Assembly: GCA_944322725.1 (NCBI GenBank)
Contig: CALUPU010000008.1
Location: 19,189-83,188, forward strand
Source of the DNA: Candidatus Gastranaerophilales bacterium
GTDB lineage: Bacteria; Cyanobacteriota; Vampirovibrionia; Gastranaerophilales; Gastranaerophilaceae
Direction: 5' to 3'
DNA: 64,000 nucleotides
Part shown: in pieces, positions 1 through 7,943 of the stretch
How the letters are laid out: the number at the start of each line of letters is the position of its first letter
Numbering within the stretch: the stretch's first letter is position 1
Notes under the pieces: model-generated
The model's database searches: none
Told to the model about the DNA's origin: nothing
Seen by the model: the letters and a program-made list of their open reading frames with translations, nothing else
Made by a program: the position numbers and the translations under genes

Positions 1-95
1 AACTCTCTTACCGCTGCATTTGCTCGCATTGCAAGTGTTGTTTGGGGCAGGTTAAGGGTGTCTTTGAATTCGAATTCTTTTTTATTGTCAGACAT
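1..95 (-). CDS. ileS: Isoleucyl-tRNA synthetase, N-terminal fragment
   Basis: This is the first 31 codons of a gene that runs off the left edge. The peptide starts MSDNKKEFEFKDTLNLPQT and continues with MRANAAVRE. The FKDTLNLPQT...MRAN...RE pattern is the conserved start of bacterial IleRS, the class I synthetase that charges tRNA-Ile. A GAGGAAAG ribosome binding site lies a few bases before the ATG at 93-95. It is on the same strand as the two-component genes to its right, 108 bp downstream of their end, and probably has its own promoter in the AT-rich gap. The fragment is short, but the family signature is clear. Confidence 0.8.
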   Translation of the reverse strand, partial: MSDNKKEFEFKDTLNLPQTTLAMRANAAVRE

Positions 96-203
96 TGCTT
101 TCCTCTATTCATTTATTATTCCATAATAATAATTTTATATTAAAAAGATTCAGAAGCAAAATTTATTTGTAATTTATGTCAGACATGAAAAGCTTTGTCG
201 TAA

Positions 204-1517
204 TTATTTATTAAACTCTTTTACAAGACTTTCTATCCAGCTGAAAATACCCAGAAGTTCGTAAGGCTTTGGCAGGTAAAGGTCTGCTCCTGCATTCAGT
301 GCCAGTTTTTTATCATGAACAATAGTTGAAAGAATAATTTTTATATTGTTTAAGCTGTCATCTTTTTTGAGTTTACGGCAGAGTTCAAGCCCCTTCATTG
401 TATCTGCATCTCCTGCATCAAGAACTATTAACGCAGGCTCGAATGTCTTTATTAAATTTATTGCTGTATCGTATTCTTGAGCATAGGCAACTTCATAGCC
501 CTGCATTTCACCTGTTGTTTTCAAAAGATAGTTCAACGCTTCATCAGGCTCAATAATTACAATTTTGTTGTTATATTCTTTGTTTACAATTGCATCGTCC
601 GCACTTATTTTTGCTCTTTCAACAACGTAAGAGGATTTTGAATTTATTCCGGCAAGTTTGCAAGCAGCAAAAAGACCGCTCAATACAGCATTTATCGATG
701 TGTAATTTTGAAACTCACTTGATACAACACCTATGCTTGTGCAAACAAGGTTTACTCTTTTGCCGGCATCGTCATCTCCGTGAAGAATTATGTAGCCTGA
801 TTTTGCATCCTCTTCACTGTAAAATTTGTCCACAATTGCATCAAATGCGTATACAAGAAATGATGCGATGTGCTCTGCTTTAAGCGGTTTTGTAAGAATT
901 AAAAACTCACCGTCTGTCAACTCACCCAGAAAGTCGCTTTCATCAAGTGAAGAATTTATTATGGCAGTATACGTCTGGAGCATTTTGTCTGCGGCAAGGT
1001 CTCCGTATATTTCTTTATAAGACTCAAATTCATTTATTTTTATAAGCATCCCTGCCCAGTTTTTGCCTTCATTTATTGTTCTTTTAAGGATTTTAAGCGA
1101 AAATTTTGTGTCCGGCAGCTGTGTTATTTCTGAAATCATATTTTCAAAGTGGCGTCTAAGATGTGCATTTATTCGTGCTTTGAACTCATCGGAATCTATA
1201 GGTTCGCTCAAAAAATCATCTGCGCCTGCATCCAGAACATCGAGTTTGTCCTGAAGTTCGGAGGATTTTGACAATGCTGCAATGCAGGGTCTTGACGGAT
1301 AAGAAAGCATTCTGAGTTTTTTTACAATTTCTGCAAGAGGTATGTCCATACTGTCTGAAACCAGTATCATATCAGGCTCGTATTCTGTCAGAACTTCAAG
1401 CCCGGTTTCAAAGTTCGATGTGCTCAAAACATTAACGCCGCAGCTTTCGATTAACTTTTTATATTTTGCCGGTAGTTCTTTTCTTTTATCCAGAATCAAA
1501 ACAAGTTTTGATAACAT
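204..1517 (-). CDS. REC-GGDEF(degenerate)-REC response regulator
   Basis: A 437-residue soluble protein with three modules. Residues 1-120 form a receiver-like fold, but the phosphoacceptor position reads S54-D55 and the conserved Lys is replaced (LSEP, E104), so phosphorylation there is doubtful. Residues ~125-300 resemble a GGDEF domain whose signature reads LTDGEF instead of GGEEF, so cyclase activity is unlikely. Residues ~320-437 are an intact receiver, with acidic residues near IIEPDE, the phosphoacceptor in LIVLDAGD, a Thr switch (ILST) and Lys in LPKP. Its start overlaps the stop of the upstream kinase by one base (TAATG), so the two are translationally coupled and probably cognate. 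The output is unknown: it could be a phosphorylation-dependent scaffold or a c-di-GMP/GTP sensor. Confidence 0.85.
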   Translation of the reverse strand: MLSKLVLILDKRKELPAKYKKLIESCGVNVLSTSNFETGLEVLTEYEPDMILVSDSMDIPLAEIVKKLRMLSYPSRPCIAALSKSSELQDKLDVLDAGADDFLSEPIDSDEFKARINAHLRRHFENMISEITQLPDTKFSLKILKRTINEGKNWAGMLIKINEFESYKEIYGDLAADKMLQTYTAIINSSLDESDFLGELTDGEFLILTKPLKAEHIASFLVYAFDAIVDKFYSEEDAKSGYIILHGDDDAGKRVNLVCTSIGVVSSEFQNYTSINAVLSGLFAACKLAGINSKSSYVVERAKISADDAIVNKEYNNKIVIIEPDEALNYLLKTTGEMQGYEVAYAQEYDTAINLIKTFEPALIVLDAGDADTMKGLELCRKLKKDDSLNNIKIILSTIVHDKKLALNAGADLYLPKPYELLGIFSWIESLVKEFNK

Positions 1518-2518
1518 TATTTATCCTCCAGTGCTTTTTTGCATTGCCCTGTGTAGGTGGCAGCAGGCAGCAAAATTTCAAATGTTGAGCCGCTGTTTGG
1601 CAGGACTGTACAGCTTTCTACAAAAATCTGACCGTTCATCTTTTCGATTAAATTTTTTACTATATAAAGTCCGAGTCCGCTTCCCTGGGTTTTTCTTGTA
1701 AGGTGGTTTTCGATACGTGTGAATTTTTCAAAAATTCTTCCCAGATTATTCGGTTCAATGCCGACTCCATGGTCTTCTATCTTTATGCTTACAAAATTTT
1801 CTCTGCTTGCATTTGCTACTCTGACTATTACAGAGCCCTTGTCGTATGAGTATTTTGCAGCGTTGTCGAGAAGGTTTATCATTATCTGCTGAAATTTGTT
1901 TTCGTCAGCAAGGATATTGGGAACATTGTCCGCACAATACATTTCAAATATGCGTGAAGGATATTGGTTTTTTATAATATCCATAACCTGTTCAATTTGT
2001 GAAACGGCATTTACGGATTTAACCACGAGATTATTCTGCTGAACCTGTATTCTTGAAATGGAAAGAAGGTTTTCAACAAGTTTTATGAGCCTGTTGGATT
2101 GTTCTTTGATAATGCCGAGGAACTTTTGCAGCTGTGCTTTGTCCAGTTTGTCAAAAGACATAATCATTGTATCTGCAAATCCCCTTATACTGGTCAAAGG
2201 GGTTCTCAATTCATGGCTGACCGTAGATATAAAGTCGGAATAAACTTTTTCCATCTGGCTGTCGACAAGTGTCAGATAGTAGTATGAGCAGATTTCATCA
2301 TCATATTTTGAGATTTTATATGTGTAATCTTTTATTATGACCGTATCGGAGTTTTGGCTCAAAAAATCATAAATATTTTTTCCCGCTAGCATTTCACAGT
2401 TTGTATTAAACAGTGAACAAAAGTACCTGTTAGCATAGATGATTTTATTGTCATAGTCTGCTGCGATAACGGCAGAATCAAGATTTTCTACTATTTTTTG
2501 AAAGTTTATTTTTTCCAT
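1517..2518 (-). CDS. PAS-containing sensor histidine kinase (soluble)
   Basis: A 333-residue kinase without transmembrane segments, so probably a cytoplasmic sensor. Residues 1-90 look like a PAS domain (AVIAADYDNKIIYANRYF). The HisKA dimerisation helix carries the phosphorylated His102 (STVSHELRTPLTSIRG). The HATPase domain shows the N box (INLLDNAAKYS, ~215-224), the G1 box (DHGVGI) and the G2 box (GSGLGLYIVKNL, 279-290). All residues needed for autophosphorylation are visible. It is the first gene of an operon with the REC-GGDEF-REC protein, its likely phosphorylation partner. The signal sensed by the PAS domain cannot be read from the sequence. Confidence 0.92.
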   Translation of the reverse strand: MEKINFQKIVENLDSAVIAADYDNKIIYANRYFCSLFNTNCEMLAGKNIYDFLSQNSDTVIIKDYTYKISKYDDEICSYYYLTLVDSQMEKVYSDFISTVSHELRTPLTSIRGFADTMIMSFDKLDKAQLQKFLGIIKEQSNRLIKLVENLLSISRIQVQQNNLVVKSVNAVSQIEQVMDIIKNQYPSRIFEMYCADNVPNILADENKFQQIMINLLDNAAKYSYDKGSVIVRVANASRENFVSIKIEDHGVGIEPNNLGRIFEKFTRIENHLTRKTQGSGLGLYIVKNLIEKMNGQIFVESCTVLPNSGSTFEILLPAATYTGQCKKALEDK

Positions 2519-2677
2519 ATTTTTATTATAAGCATTCTCTGTGTGTTATTGAAAAAAGTTAAGGTTTTCTTAATTATCCATTATTAGGGTGATTTATTAA
2601 AATTCAAATTTTGTAAAAATATGAATATCCCCATTTATTTAATATCACCGGCTATAAAAAGAGAGAGTTTAAGAACG

Positions 2678-2785
2678 ATGAACCTTAATGAAGAATGTTT
2701 GTTAAAGTATCTGCAGAATCCTGACGAGTTGATTGATTTGACTTCGCTTTTATTGGAGTTTAACAAAAATTATGAACAAAATTAA
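2678..2785 (+). CDS. Small acidic ORF (35 aa) overlapping the CHASE2 cyclase start
   Basis: A 35-codon reading frame starting MNLNEECLLKYLQNPDELID, rich in Leu, Asn, Glu and Asp. It ends 14 bases inside the next gene in a different frame, so its translation would carry ribosomes to the start at 2772. A purine-rich stretch (GAGAGAG) lies upstream. No family is recognised. It could be a leader peptide coupling translation of the diguanylate cyclase, a small regulator, or a chance frame. Confidence 0.35.
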   Translation: MNLNEECLLKYLQNPDELIDLTSLLLEFNKNYEQN

Positions 2786-4613
2786 AGAGTATTTGAAAGA
2801 TAGGGCTTTTTTACGTTATCTTCTTTACAGTTTTTATATAATAATCACTGTCAGTATCCTTTTTATTCTTTTGTCAAGCACATCTGTAAGAAGTTTTCTC
2901 GGGACTATGGAAAACAAAACTTTTGATGCCAGACAGAGCGTGCTTGCACCTTACAAGACCGTTTCCAAAGATATTGCGATTGTTGCGGTAGATGATGAAA
3001 GCTACGAATATTTCCTGGATAAATACGGTGAATGGCCTATTTCAAGAAATATTTATGCTGATATGGTCAAGTTTCTTGAAAAACAAAAATCTTCTGCAAT
3101 TGCCTTTGATTTGATGTTTGTAAAATCTTTAAAAAGCAGTACCGGTGCAGATAACAAGCTTGCAAATACAATTGCTGCTTATGACAATGTTTTTACTTCA
3201 ATAAACTTTGATAACCTGTCATTTGACCTGAGAAAACCTCCTGTTTTACCTGACTATCTAAGTGCAAATATTGATAACGAATCAAAGATTATGCTGAAAA
3301 ATCAGTTTACCGAATATACAAACTGCCGCAGTATTATAAGCCAGATAATGAATACAACTTCAAATATCGGGCAGATTAATCTTGTAAGAGACGAAGACGG
3401 AATTGCAAGAGACCTGCATCCTTTTGTTGTTTATAAAGACAGGTATTACCCCCATCTGGCTCTTAAAGTTGTTTTAAAATACCTTGAGCAAAAAGAAGGA
3501 CTTAAAATTAAAGATTTTAAAATAGATAAAAACGGCTTTCTTATGCTCGGTAAACGAACTGTCCCGCTTAACGAAAAAGCCTCTGTAATACTAAACTGGT
3601 ACGGTCCGAGCGGCATAAACAGCACCTCCACATTTGAATACATTCCTATGTGGAAGGTTGAAAAAACTATGTATGAAGGGGTAAAGCTTATTCCTGATGA
3701 TTATTTCAAAGGCAAGATAGTTTATATAGGAACAAGTGCAACTTCTCTGTTTGATTTGAAAAACGTACCTACAGACAAGATTTTCCCCGGTGTGGAGATA
3801 CATACTACTTTTATAAACAATGTTCTTGATAATAACTTTATCAAAAGAGTTTCGCCTCTGGCGGATATTCTTATAAGTCTGCTTTTGAGTTTGTTTGTAG
3901 GATTGTTTGTTATAAGAAACGAATCTACCGTTATATCATCGATATTTGCTGTGCTGACAGCAGTTGTGTATATACTTGCTGCTACGGCAGTGATGCTGTT
4001 CTTTAATATCTGGGTAGGAATAATATTACAGCTTGCTTCAATATTGCTGGTGTTTATTGCGTGCTATCTTGCAAAATATATTATAAAGTCGCGCGACCTT
4101 GAATACACCTATGCTCTTGCTACAACAGACGGGCTTACTGAATTGTACAATCACAGATATTTTCAGGAGCAGATGCTTCAAAATATAGAAACAGGCAAAA
4201 GATATGATAAACCTTTTTCTTTAATAATGATTGATATTGATTTCTTTAAAAAGTTTAATGACACCTACGGGCACCAGTCCGGTGACGCTGTATTAAGACA
4301 GGTTGCACAGATTCTTAAGAAAAACGTAAGGAGTTCTGACATTGTGTGCAGATACGGCGGTGAAGAAATGGCAATTATTCTCACAAATACAAATAATGAA
4401 GACGCAATTGTAACAGCAGAAAAAATATGCCGTGCGGTGAGCGAACATCCGCTAAAACTTGTAAACGGCAACGATGTACAGGTTACAATAAGCCTCGGTG
4501 TCTCTACTTATCCCGAACATGGCACTACTGCTCAGGAAATGATTAAATACGCTGATGACTGCCTTTATATAGCAAAAGAAAACGGTAGAAATCAAGTCGG
4601 AAGAAAGCAATAA
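2772..4613 (+). CDS. CHASE2-domain membrane diguanylate cyclase
   Basis: A 613-residue membrane enzyme expected to make c-di-GMP from two GTP. An N-terminal membrane helix (~18-38) is followed by an extracytoplasmic CHASE2 sensor (~45-355; FDARQ..., DIAIVAVDDESY, WPISRN, IYIGT-like segments). Three hydrophobic segments at ~360-440 precede a cytoplasmic GGDEF domain. The active site is intact (GGEEM, 529-533), with an inhibitory-site RxxD (RSSD, 520-523) five residues before it, so product inhibition is predicted. TTGGAG upstream serves as ribosome binding site. It diverges from the histidine-kinase operon. CHASE2 sensors are frequent in cyanobacteria, and their ligands are mostly unknown. Confidence 0.93.
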   Translation: MNKIKEYLKDRAFLRYLLYSFYIIITVSILFILLSSTSVRSFLGTMENKTFDARQSVLAPYKTVSKDIAIVAVDDESYEYFLDKYGEWPISRNIYADMVKFLEKQKSSAIAFDLMFVKSLKSSTGADNKLANTIAAYDNVFTSINFDNLSFDLRKPPVLPDYLSANIDNESKIMLKNQFTEYTNCRSIISQIMNTTSNIGQINLVRDEDGIARDLHPFVVYKDRYYPHLALKVVLKYLEQKEGLKIKDFKIDKNGFLMLGKRTVPLNEKASVILNWYGPSGINSTSTFEYIPMWKVEKTMYEGVKLIPDDYFKGKIVYIGTSATSLFDLKNVPTDKIFPGVEIHTTFINNVLDNNFIKRVSPLADILISLLLSLFVGLFVIRNESTVISSIFAVLTAVVYILAATAVMLFFNIWVGIILQLASILLVFIACYLAKYIIKSRDLEYTYALATTDGLTELYNHRYFQEQMLQNIETGKRYDKPFSLIMIDIDFFKKFNDTYGHQSGDAVLRQVAQILKKNVRSSDIVCRYGGEEMAIILTNTNNEDAIVTAEKICRAVSEHPLKLVNGNDVQVTISLGVSTYPEHGTTAQEMIKYADDCLYIAKENGRNQVGRKQ

Positions 4614-5075
4614 TCAAAAATTTACAAACCTGAAAAGTTTTTTGATTAACCCTCTCAGCCCTGATTCATAAGAAATAGGGTCATCCTGATAATAGGGTTT
4701 GTATGACTCAATTATATTTTGCGGCAGCGGTAAGCCGTCTTTGAACGCAAAAGCAATCATTTCAAGCAATTCTACCTGCTGATTGTTGTATTCAATGTCT
4801 TTTTGTCTTATGTCTTCGTCAGCTTCGTAATGGCATAATGCATGCCATGCTGCACGTATTGACGGGTCTTCACATCCTTTAGGGAATAAAAGCAGCCCCT
4901 TTCTTACGCTTATCCTCTCTGTAAGAACTGATATGACAATATTACCTACATATTGGCGCTGTGCTGTGTAATCCTCGTTTTGCGCGTTCTGTGCAGGTAT
5001 TTTATATGATGCGGTTTTACTTTTAAAAAAATTTTTTATTTTTGAAATTATTATACTAATTCCGCTGTTTTGCAT
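4614..5075 (-). CDS. Uncharacterised 153-aa protein behind a BlaI-type regulator
   Basis: No family is recognised. The protein has a short basic start (SKIKNFFKSK), a central region with a HALCHYEADEDIRQKDIEY helix, and a basic C-terminus (GLIKKLFRFVNF). It has no signal peptide or clear membrane helix. It overlaps the 3' end of the BlaI-type repressor by 25 bp, so the two are translated from one message. In classic systems a BlaI repressor is followed by a BlaR1 sensor protease; this product shows none of the M56 peptidase features. It may be a regulator partner or target. The stop abuts the converging cyclase gene with no gap. Confidence 0.7.
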   Translation of the reverse strand: MQNSGISIIISKIKNFFKSKTASYKIPAQNAQNEDYTAQRQYVGNIVISVLTERISVRKGLLLFPKGCEDPSIRAAWHALCHYEADEDIRQKDIEYNNQQVELLEMIAFAFKDGLPLPQNIIESYKPYYQDDPISYESGLRGLIKKLFRFVNF

Positions 5076-5419
5076 TCTTTTTGAATTGCGCCTATATTTC
5101 TTACTGCATCTGCAAGTGAATTCATATCATTATTAAAATACTGGTTTGCAAGCTTTTTAATAGCCTGTTCAGCCATTTCGTCACGTGAAGATACTGTTTT
5201 GTAGAAAAACTTTTTGCCCTGTTTGTATCTGACAAGCATGTTTTTTTCTACAAGTCTGTCCATGACTGTTTTTACGGTAGTATATGCTCTTGTTGATGAT
5301 GAATTTCTATTGATAACTTCTTGAACTTCATTTACAGATACATCGTTTTCATCAATTTCTTCAAGCATCCATATTGTTTTTAATATTTCGTTTTCAAGAC
5401 TGCCGTGTGTATAGTTCAT
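5051..5419 (-). CDS. BlaI/MecI/CopY-family transcriptional repressor
   Basis: A 122-residue winged-helix regulator. The family pattern is clear: LENEILKTIWMLEE near the start, a recognition-helix region (TRAYTTVKTVMDRLVEKNML), the wing (YKQGKKFFYKT) and a C-terminal dimerisation tail. I start it at the ATG at 5419 because AAAGGA lies eight bases before it; an upstream in-frame ATG at 5446 has no such site. Family members bind dyad operators as dimers and are released by proteolysis or metal binding. No BlaR1-type sensor is adjacent, so the inducing mechanism is open. The overlapping downstream gene and the lipoprotein upstream on the same strand are candidate targets. Confidence 0.88.
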   Translation of the reverse strand: MNYTHGSLENEILKTIWMLEEIDENDVSVNEVQEVINRNSSSTRAYTTVKTVMDRLVEKNMLVRYKQGKKFFYKTVSSRDEMAEQAIKKLANQYFNNDMNSLADAVRNIGAIQKECKTAELV

Positions 5420-5569
5420 TGTTAATCCTTTATTAAAATCTTTCATTACAATTGAGAATTACATTTATAGTAATACAAAAGAAAATAAATTAAAACATTT
5501 TCCAACGCGCATTTTTAAATAAACTGCATAAATGTACTTTTTGTATATTAAACATTTTAAATTATATTC

Positions 5570-5842
5570 TTATTGAATAAAAATCGGTCCCACATCGATT
5601 TTTTCGTAACCGTCGCCGAGGTGAATCACCGCACCCGTACTTTTGGCTGTAGGAGCGCTTTTTTGTTCTATTCGGACAGTAGACGCAACTTTTTGAGTTG
5701 GTTGACCGCCTGTAAAATCACTGCTGTGTATAACAATACCGCTGCTTGTGTTTATAACCTGTGCATGTTGTTTCTGGCAGCCTGTGACCGTAATCATCAG
5801 CCCGCAGATTAAGCAAACCAAACTGTAACGAATCAATTTCAT
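5570..5842 (-). CDS. Small predicted lipoprotein
   Basis: A 90-residue protein starting MKLIRYSLVCLICGLMITVTGC. The basic start, hydrophobic core and Cys preceded by TVTG form a lipobox, so the mature protein would be lipid-anchored at Cys22. The remaining ~70 residues are polar, with a repeated VIH element (IVIHSSDF, AVIHLGDG) and no known domain. I use the ATG at 5842 rather than the in-frame 5869 start, because the longer form places nine extra residues before the signal sequence. It lies 150 bp upstream of the BlaI-type gene on the same strand. Confidence 0.65.
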   Translation of the reverse strand: MKLIRYSLVCLICGLMITVTGCQKQHAQVINTSSGIVIHSSDFTGGQPTQKVASTVRIEQKSAPTAKSTGAVIHLGDGYEKIDVGPIFIQ

Positions 5843-5960
5843 TTCAGCACCTGACCAGTTGTAAAACACACTTTTTGTAAATTGCTATATGATATTCATG
5901 ATTTCTACTACTATTATAGCACATTGTTTTTAAAGTGCACTATTTTTTTATAAAAAATCA

Positions 5961-6025
5961 TACATGTGATGTACATTTCTTAATATAATGTATAATAATT
6001 TTATACAACAATTGCGGAGTAGAAT
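5961..6025 (+). promoter_or_regulatory. Promoter region of adenine deaminase
   Basis: The stretch carries two overlapping -10 candidates, TATAAT at 5984-5989 and 5991-5996. Upstream is a small dyad, TACAT-gtg-ATGTA (5961-5973), that could be an operator. GCGGAG (6014-6019) is the ribosome binding site for the TTG start at 6026. Whether the dyad binds anything is unknown. Confidence 0.45.
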
Positions 6026-7762
6026 TTGGATATTTTTAATACTGAAAATCTTAACAAAACACAGGACTTGATAAAAGCGGCAAAAGGTGAAATTAAAGCG
6101 GATCTTGTAATAAAAAATGCAAGGGTTATAAATGTATTATCAGAAGAAATTTATGAAGCAGATATTGCTGTCGTAGACGGCATAATTGCAGGTGTTGCAA
6201 AAGGGTATAACGGAAAAGAAGAAATCGATGTAGAGGGCGCTTATGTCTCTCCCTCCTTTATTGACGGGCATGTTCATCTTGAGAGTTCTATGCTCATGCC
6301 CTCAGAGTTTGCAAAAATGGTTGTTCCTTCAGGTACAACAACTGTCATTGCAGACCCGCATGAAATATCCAATGTCATGGGGCTTCAGGGTATAAGCTTT
6401 ATGAGAGAGGCAACCAAGAATCTGCCTCTTGATGTATACATGATGCTTCCATCTTGTGTGCCGGCAACTTCTCTTGAAACCTCCGGTGTGGATTTGAACA
6501 GTTACGACCTTGCATTATTGATTGATGCACCGTGGGTGCTAGGTATCGCGGAAATGATGAATTTCCCCGGGGTTATCAATTGTGACAAGAATGTGCTGAG
6601 CAAGATAAAACTAGGACTTGACCGTAACAAGCGTGTTGACGGGCATGCACCTCACCTGAGCGGAAAAGATCTCAATGCCTATGTTGCTGCAGGTATTCGC
6701 TCAGACCATGAATGCACAACAGTGGACGAGGCTGTGGAAAAACTCCGTGCAGGCATGTACCTTATGGTTAGAGAAGCTACGGGTGCAAGGGATTTGGAAC
6801 CATTGCTGCCTGTTTTGAAGAATTTAAATACGAGAAAATGTATATTTGTAACAGATGACAGGCATCCAAAGCATCTCGGGCAGCATATTTCTCATATGCT
6901 TAAAAAAGCTGTTCAAAACGGTGTAAATCCTATAAATGCAATACAAATGGCAAGTCTTAATACGGCAGAGTATTTTAACCTGCAAAATCTCGGTGCTATT
7001 GCACCCGGATACAAAGCGGATATTGCAGTGCTTAAGGATTTGGAAAAATTTGAGCCTTACATGGTATTTAAAAACGGAAAACTTGCTGCAAAAGAAGGAA
7101 AGATGCTTGTTGATACGGACAGCTTAAAGGCTCCTGTTTTAAGAGGCTCCGTGAATATAAAATATTTGTACAGAGAGGATTTGCAGATAAAAGCCGAAAG
7201 TAATAAAGCTAAAATTATTAATGTTATACCAAAACAGCTTATTACAAAAAGTACTGTTGAAAAAATTAAAGAAGAAAGCGGTTTTGCCGTATCTGATACA
7301 GAAAATGATATTTTAAAAATTGCCGTAATAGAAAGACACAAAGCAACAGGAAATATCGGACTCGGGTTTGTAAGAGGTTTCGGGTTGAAATCAGGTGCAA
7401 TTGCGTCTACTGTTGCTCACGATTCTCACAATATGATTGTTATTGGTACAAACGATGAGGATATGTACTATGCTGCCGTGGAACTTGTAAAAGCACAGGG
7501 CGGGAAAATTGTGGTTGAAAACGGGAAAACTCTTGCTCATCTGAAACTGCCTATAGCAGGTCTTATGTCTGACAAACCCTGTGAAGAAGTGCAGGAACGT
7601 ATCAAAGAACTTGATGAAGCAGCAAAGAAAATAGGCTGTGCTATAGATGAACCGTTCATGAGTATGGCATTTTTATCATTGTCTGTTATTCCCGAGTTAA
7701 AAATTACGGACAAAGGCCTTATAGACGTTAATAAATTCAATGTTACGGATTTATTCATATAA
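6026..7762 (+). CDS. ade: Adenine deaminase
   Basis: A 578-residue amidohydrolase that converts adenine to hypoxanthine and ammonia in purine salvage. The metal-binding motif DGHVHLESSML (~80-90) and the IADPHEISNVMG stretch are hallmarks of bacterial Ade. Further His/Asp ligands appear in DGHAPHLSG and in RSDHE. The C-terminal AHDSHNMIVIGTNDEDM block is also typical of this family. Translation starts at TTG, with GGAG seven bases upstream. The length matches the family. It is a single-gene unit placed before, but not overlapping, the riboswitch-controlled nrdDG operon. Confidence 0.95.
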   Translation: MDIFNTENLNKTQDLIKAAKGEIKADLVIKNARVINVLSEEIYEADIAVVDGIIAGVAKGYNGKEEIDVEGAYVSPSFIDGHVHLESSMLMPSEFAKMVVPSGTTTVIADPHEISNVMGLQGISFMREATKNLPLDVYMMLPSCVPATSLETSGVDLNSYDLALLIDAPWVLGIAEMMNFPGVINCDKNVLSKIKLGLDRNKRVDGHAPHLSGKDLNAYVAAGIRSDHECTTVDEAVEKLRAGMYLMVREATGARDLEPLLPVLKNLNTRKCIFVTDDRHPKHLGQHISHMLKKAVQNGVNPINAIQMASLNTAEYFNLQNLGAIAPGYKADIAVLKDLEKFEPYMVFKNGKLAAKEGKMLVDTDSLKAPVLRGSVNIKYLYREDLQIKAESNKAKIINVIPKQLITKSTVEKIKEESGFAVSDTENDILKIAVIERHKATGNIGLGFVRGFGLKSGAIASTVAHDSHNMIVIGTNDEDMYYAAVELVKAQGGKIVVENGKTLAHLKLPIAGLMSDKPCEEVQERIKELDEAAKKIGCAIDEPFMSMAFLSLSVIPELKITDKGLIDVNKFNVTDLFI

Positions 7763-7779
7763 ATCATGAAAAAATATTA

Positions 7780-7811
7780 TTGACCGGAACACAAAAAAGA
7801 ATTATTATAAT
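7780..7811 (+). promoter_or_regulatory. Promoter of the nrdDG riboswitch transcript
   Basis: TTGACC (7780-7785) lies 17 bases before TATTAT (7803-7808). An overlapping TATAAT is at 7806-7811, with a longer 20-base spacer. Transcription would begin right at the 5' edge of the riboswitch. Confidence 0.55.
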
Positions 7812-7918
7812 AGTTACCGCTTAAGGAAAGCAGGGTGGGGCGTATTTGAAAGAACATTTTTACGCCGATTCCCTCACTGGTCCGCAGCCGTTACAGTCGG
7901 AATGCTTATTCGGTATGT
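7812..7918 (+). promoter_or_regulatory. Cobalamin riboswitch upstream of nrdDG
   Basis: The leader carries the ordered blocks of the cobalamin riboswitch core. TTAAGGAAA is followed by AGGGTG, an extended stem GGCGT...ACGCC, and GATTCCCT, which pairs with AGGG. Next come CACTGGTCCGCAGCCGTTAC and the B12-box-like AGTCGGAATGC. The whole is closed by TACCG (7815-7819) pairing with CGGTA (7911-7915). The J6/3 part resembles class II cobalamin riboswitches with a short peripheral domain. AAGGAG (7932-7937) and the nrdD ATG follow within 30 bases, so B12 binding would most simply block translation start. The family call is from memory of the consensus and was not computed. Confidence 0.78.
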
Positions 7919-7943
7919 ATTACTTCGAGACAAGGAGATTTTT

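Noticed and set aside
7902..7943. Longer NrdD start at 7902
   Set aside because: It falls in the riboswitch and adds residues unlike any NrdD start. The ATG at 7944 has AAGGAG at a normal distance.
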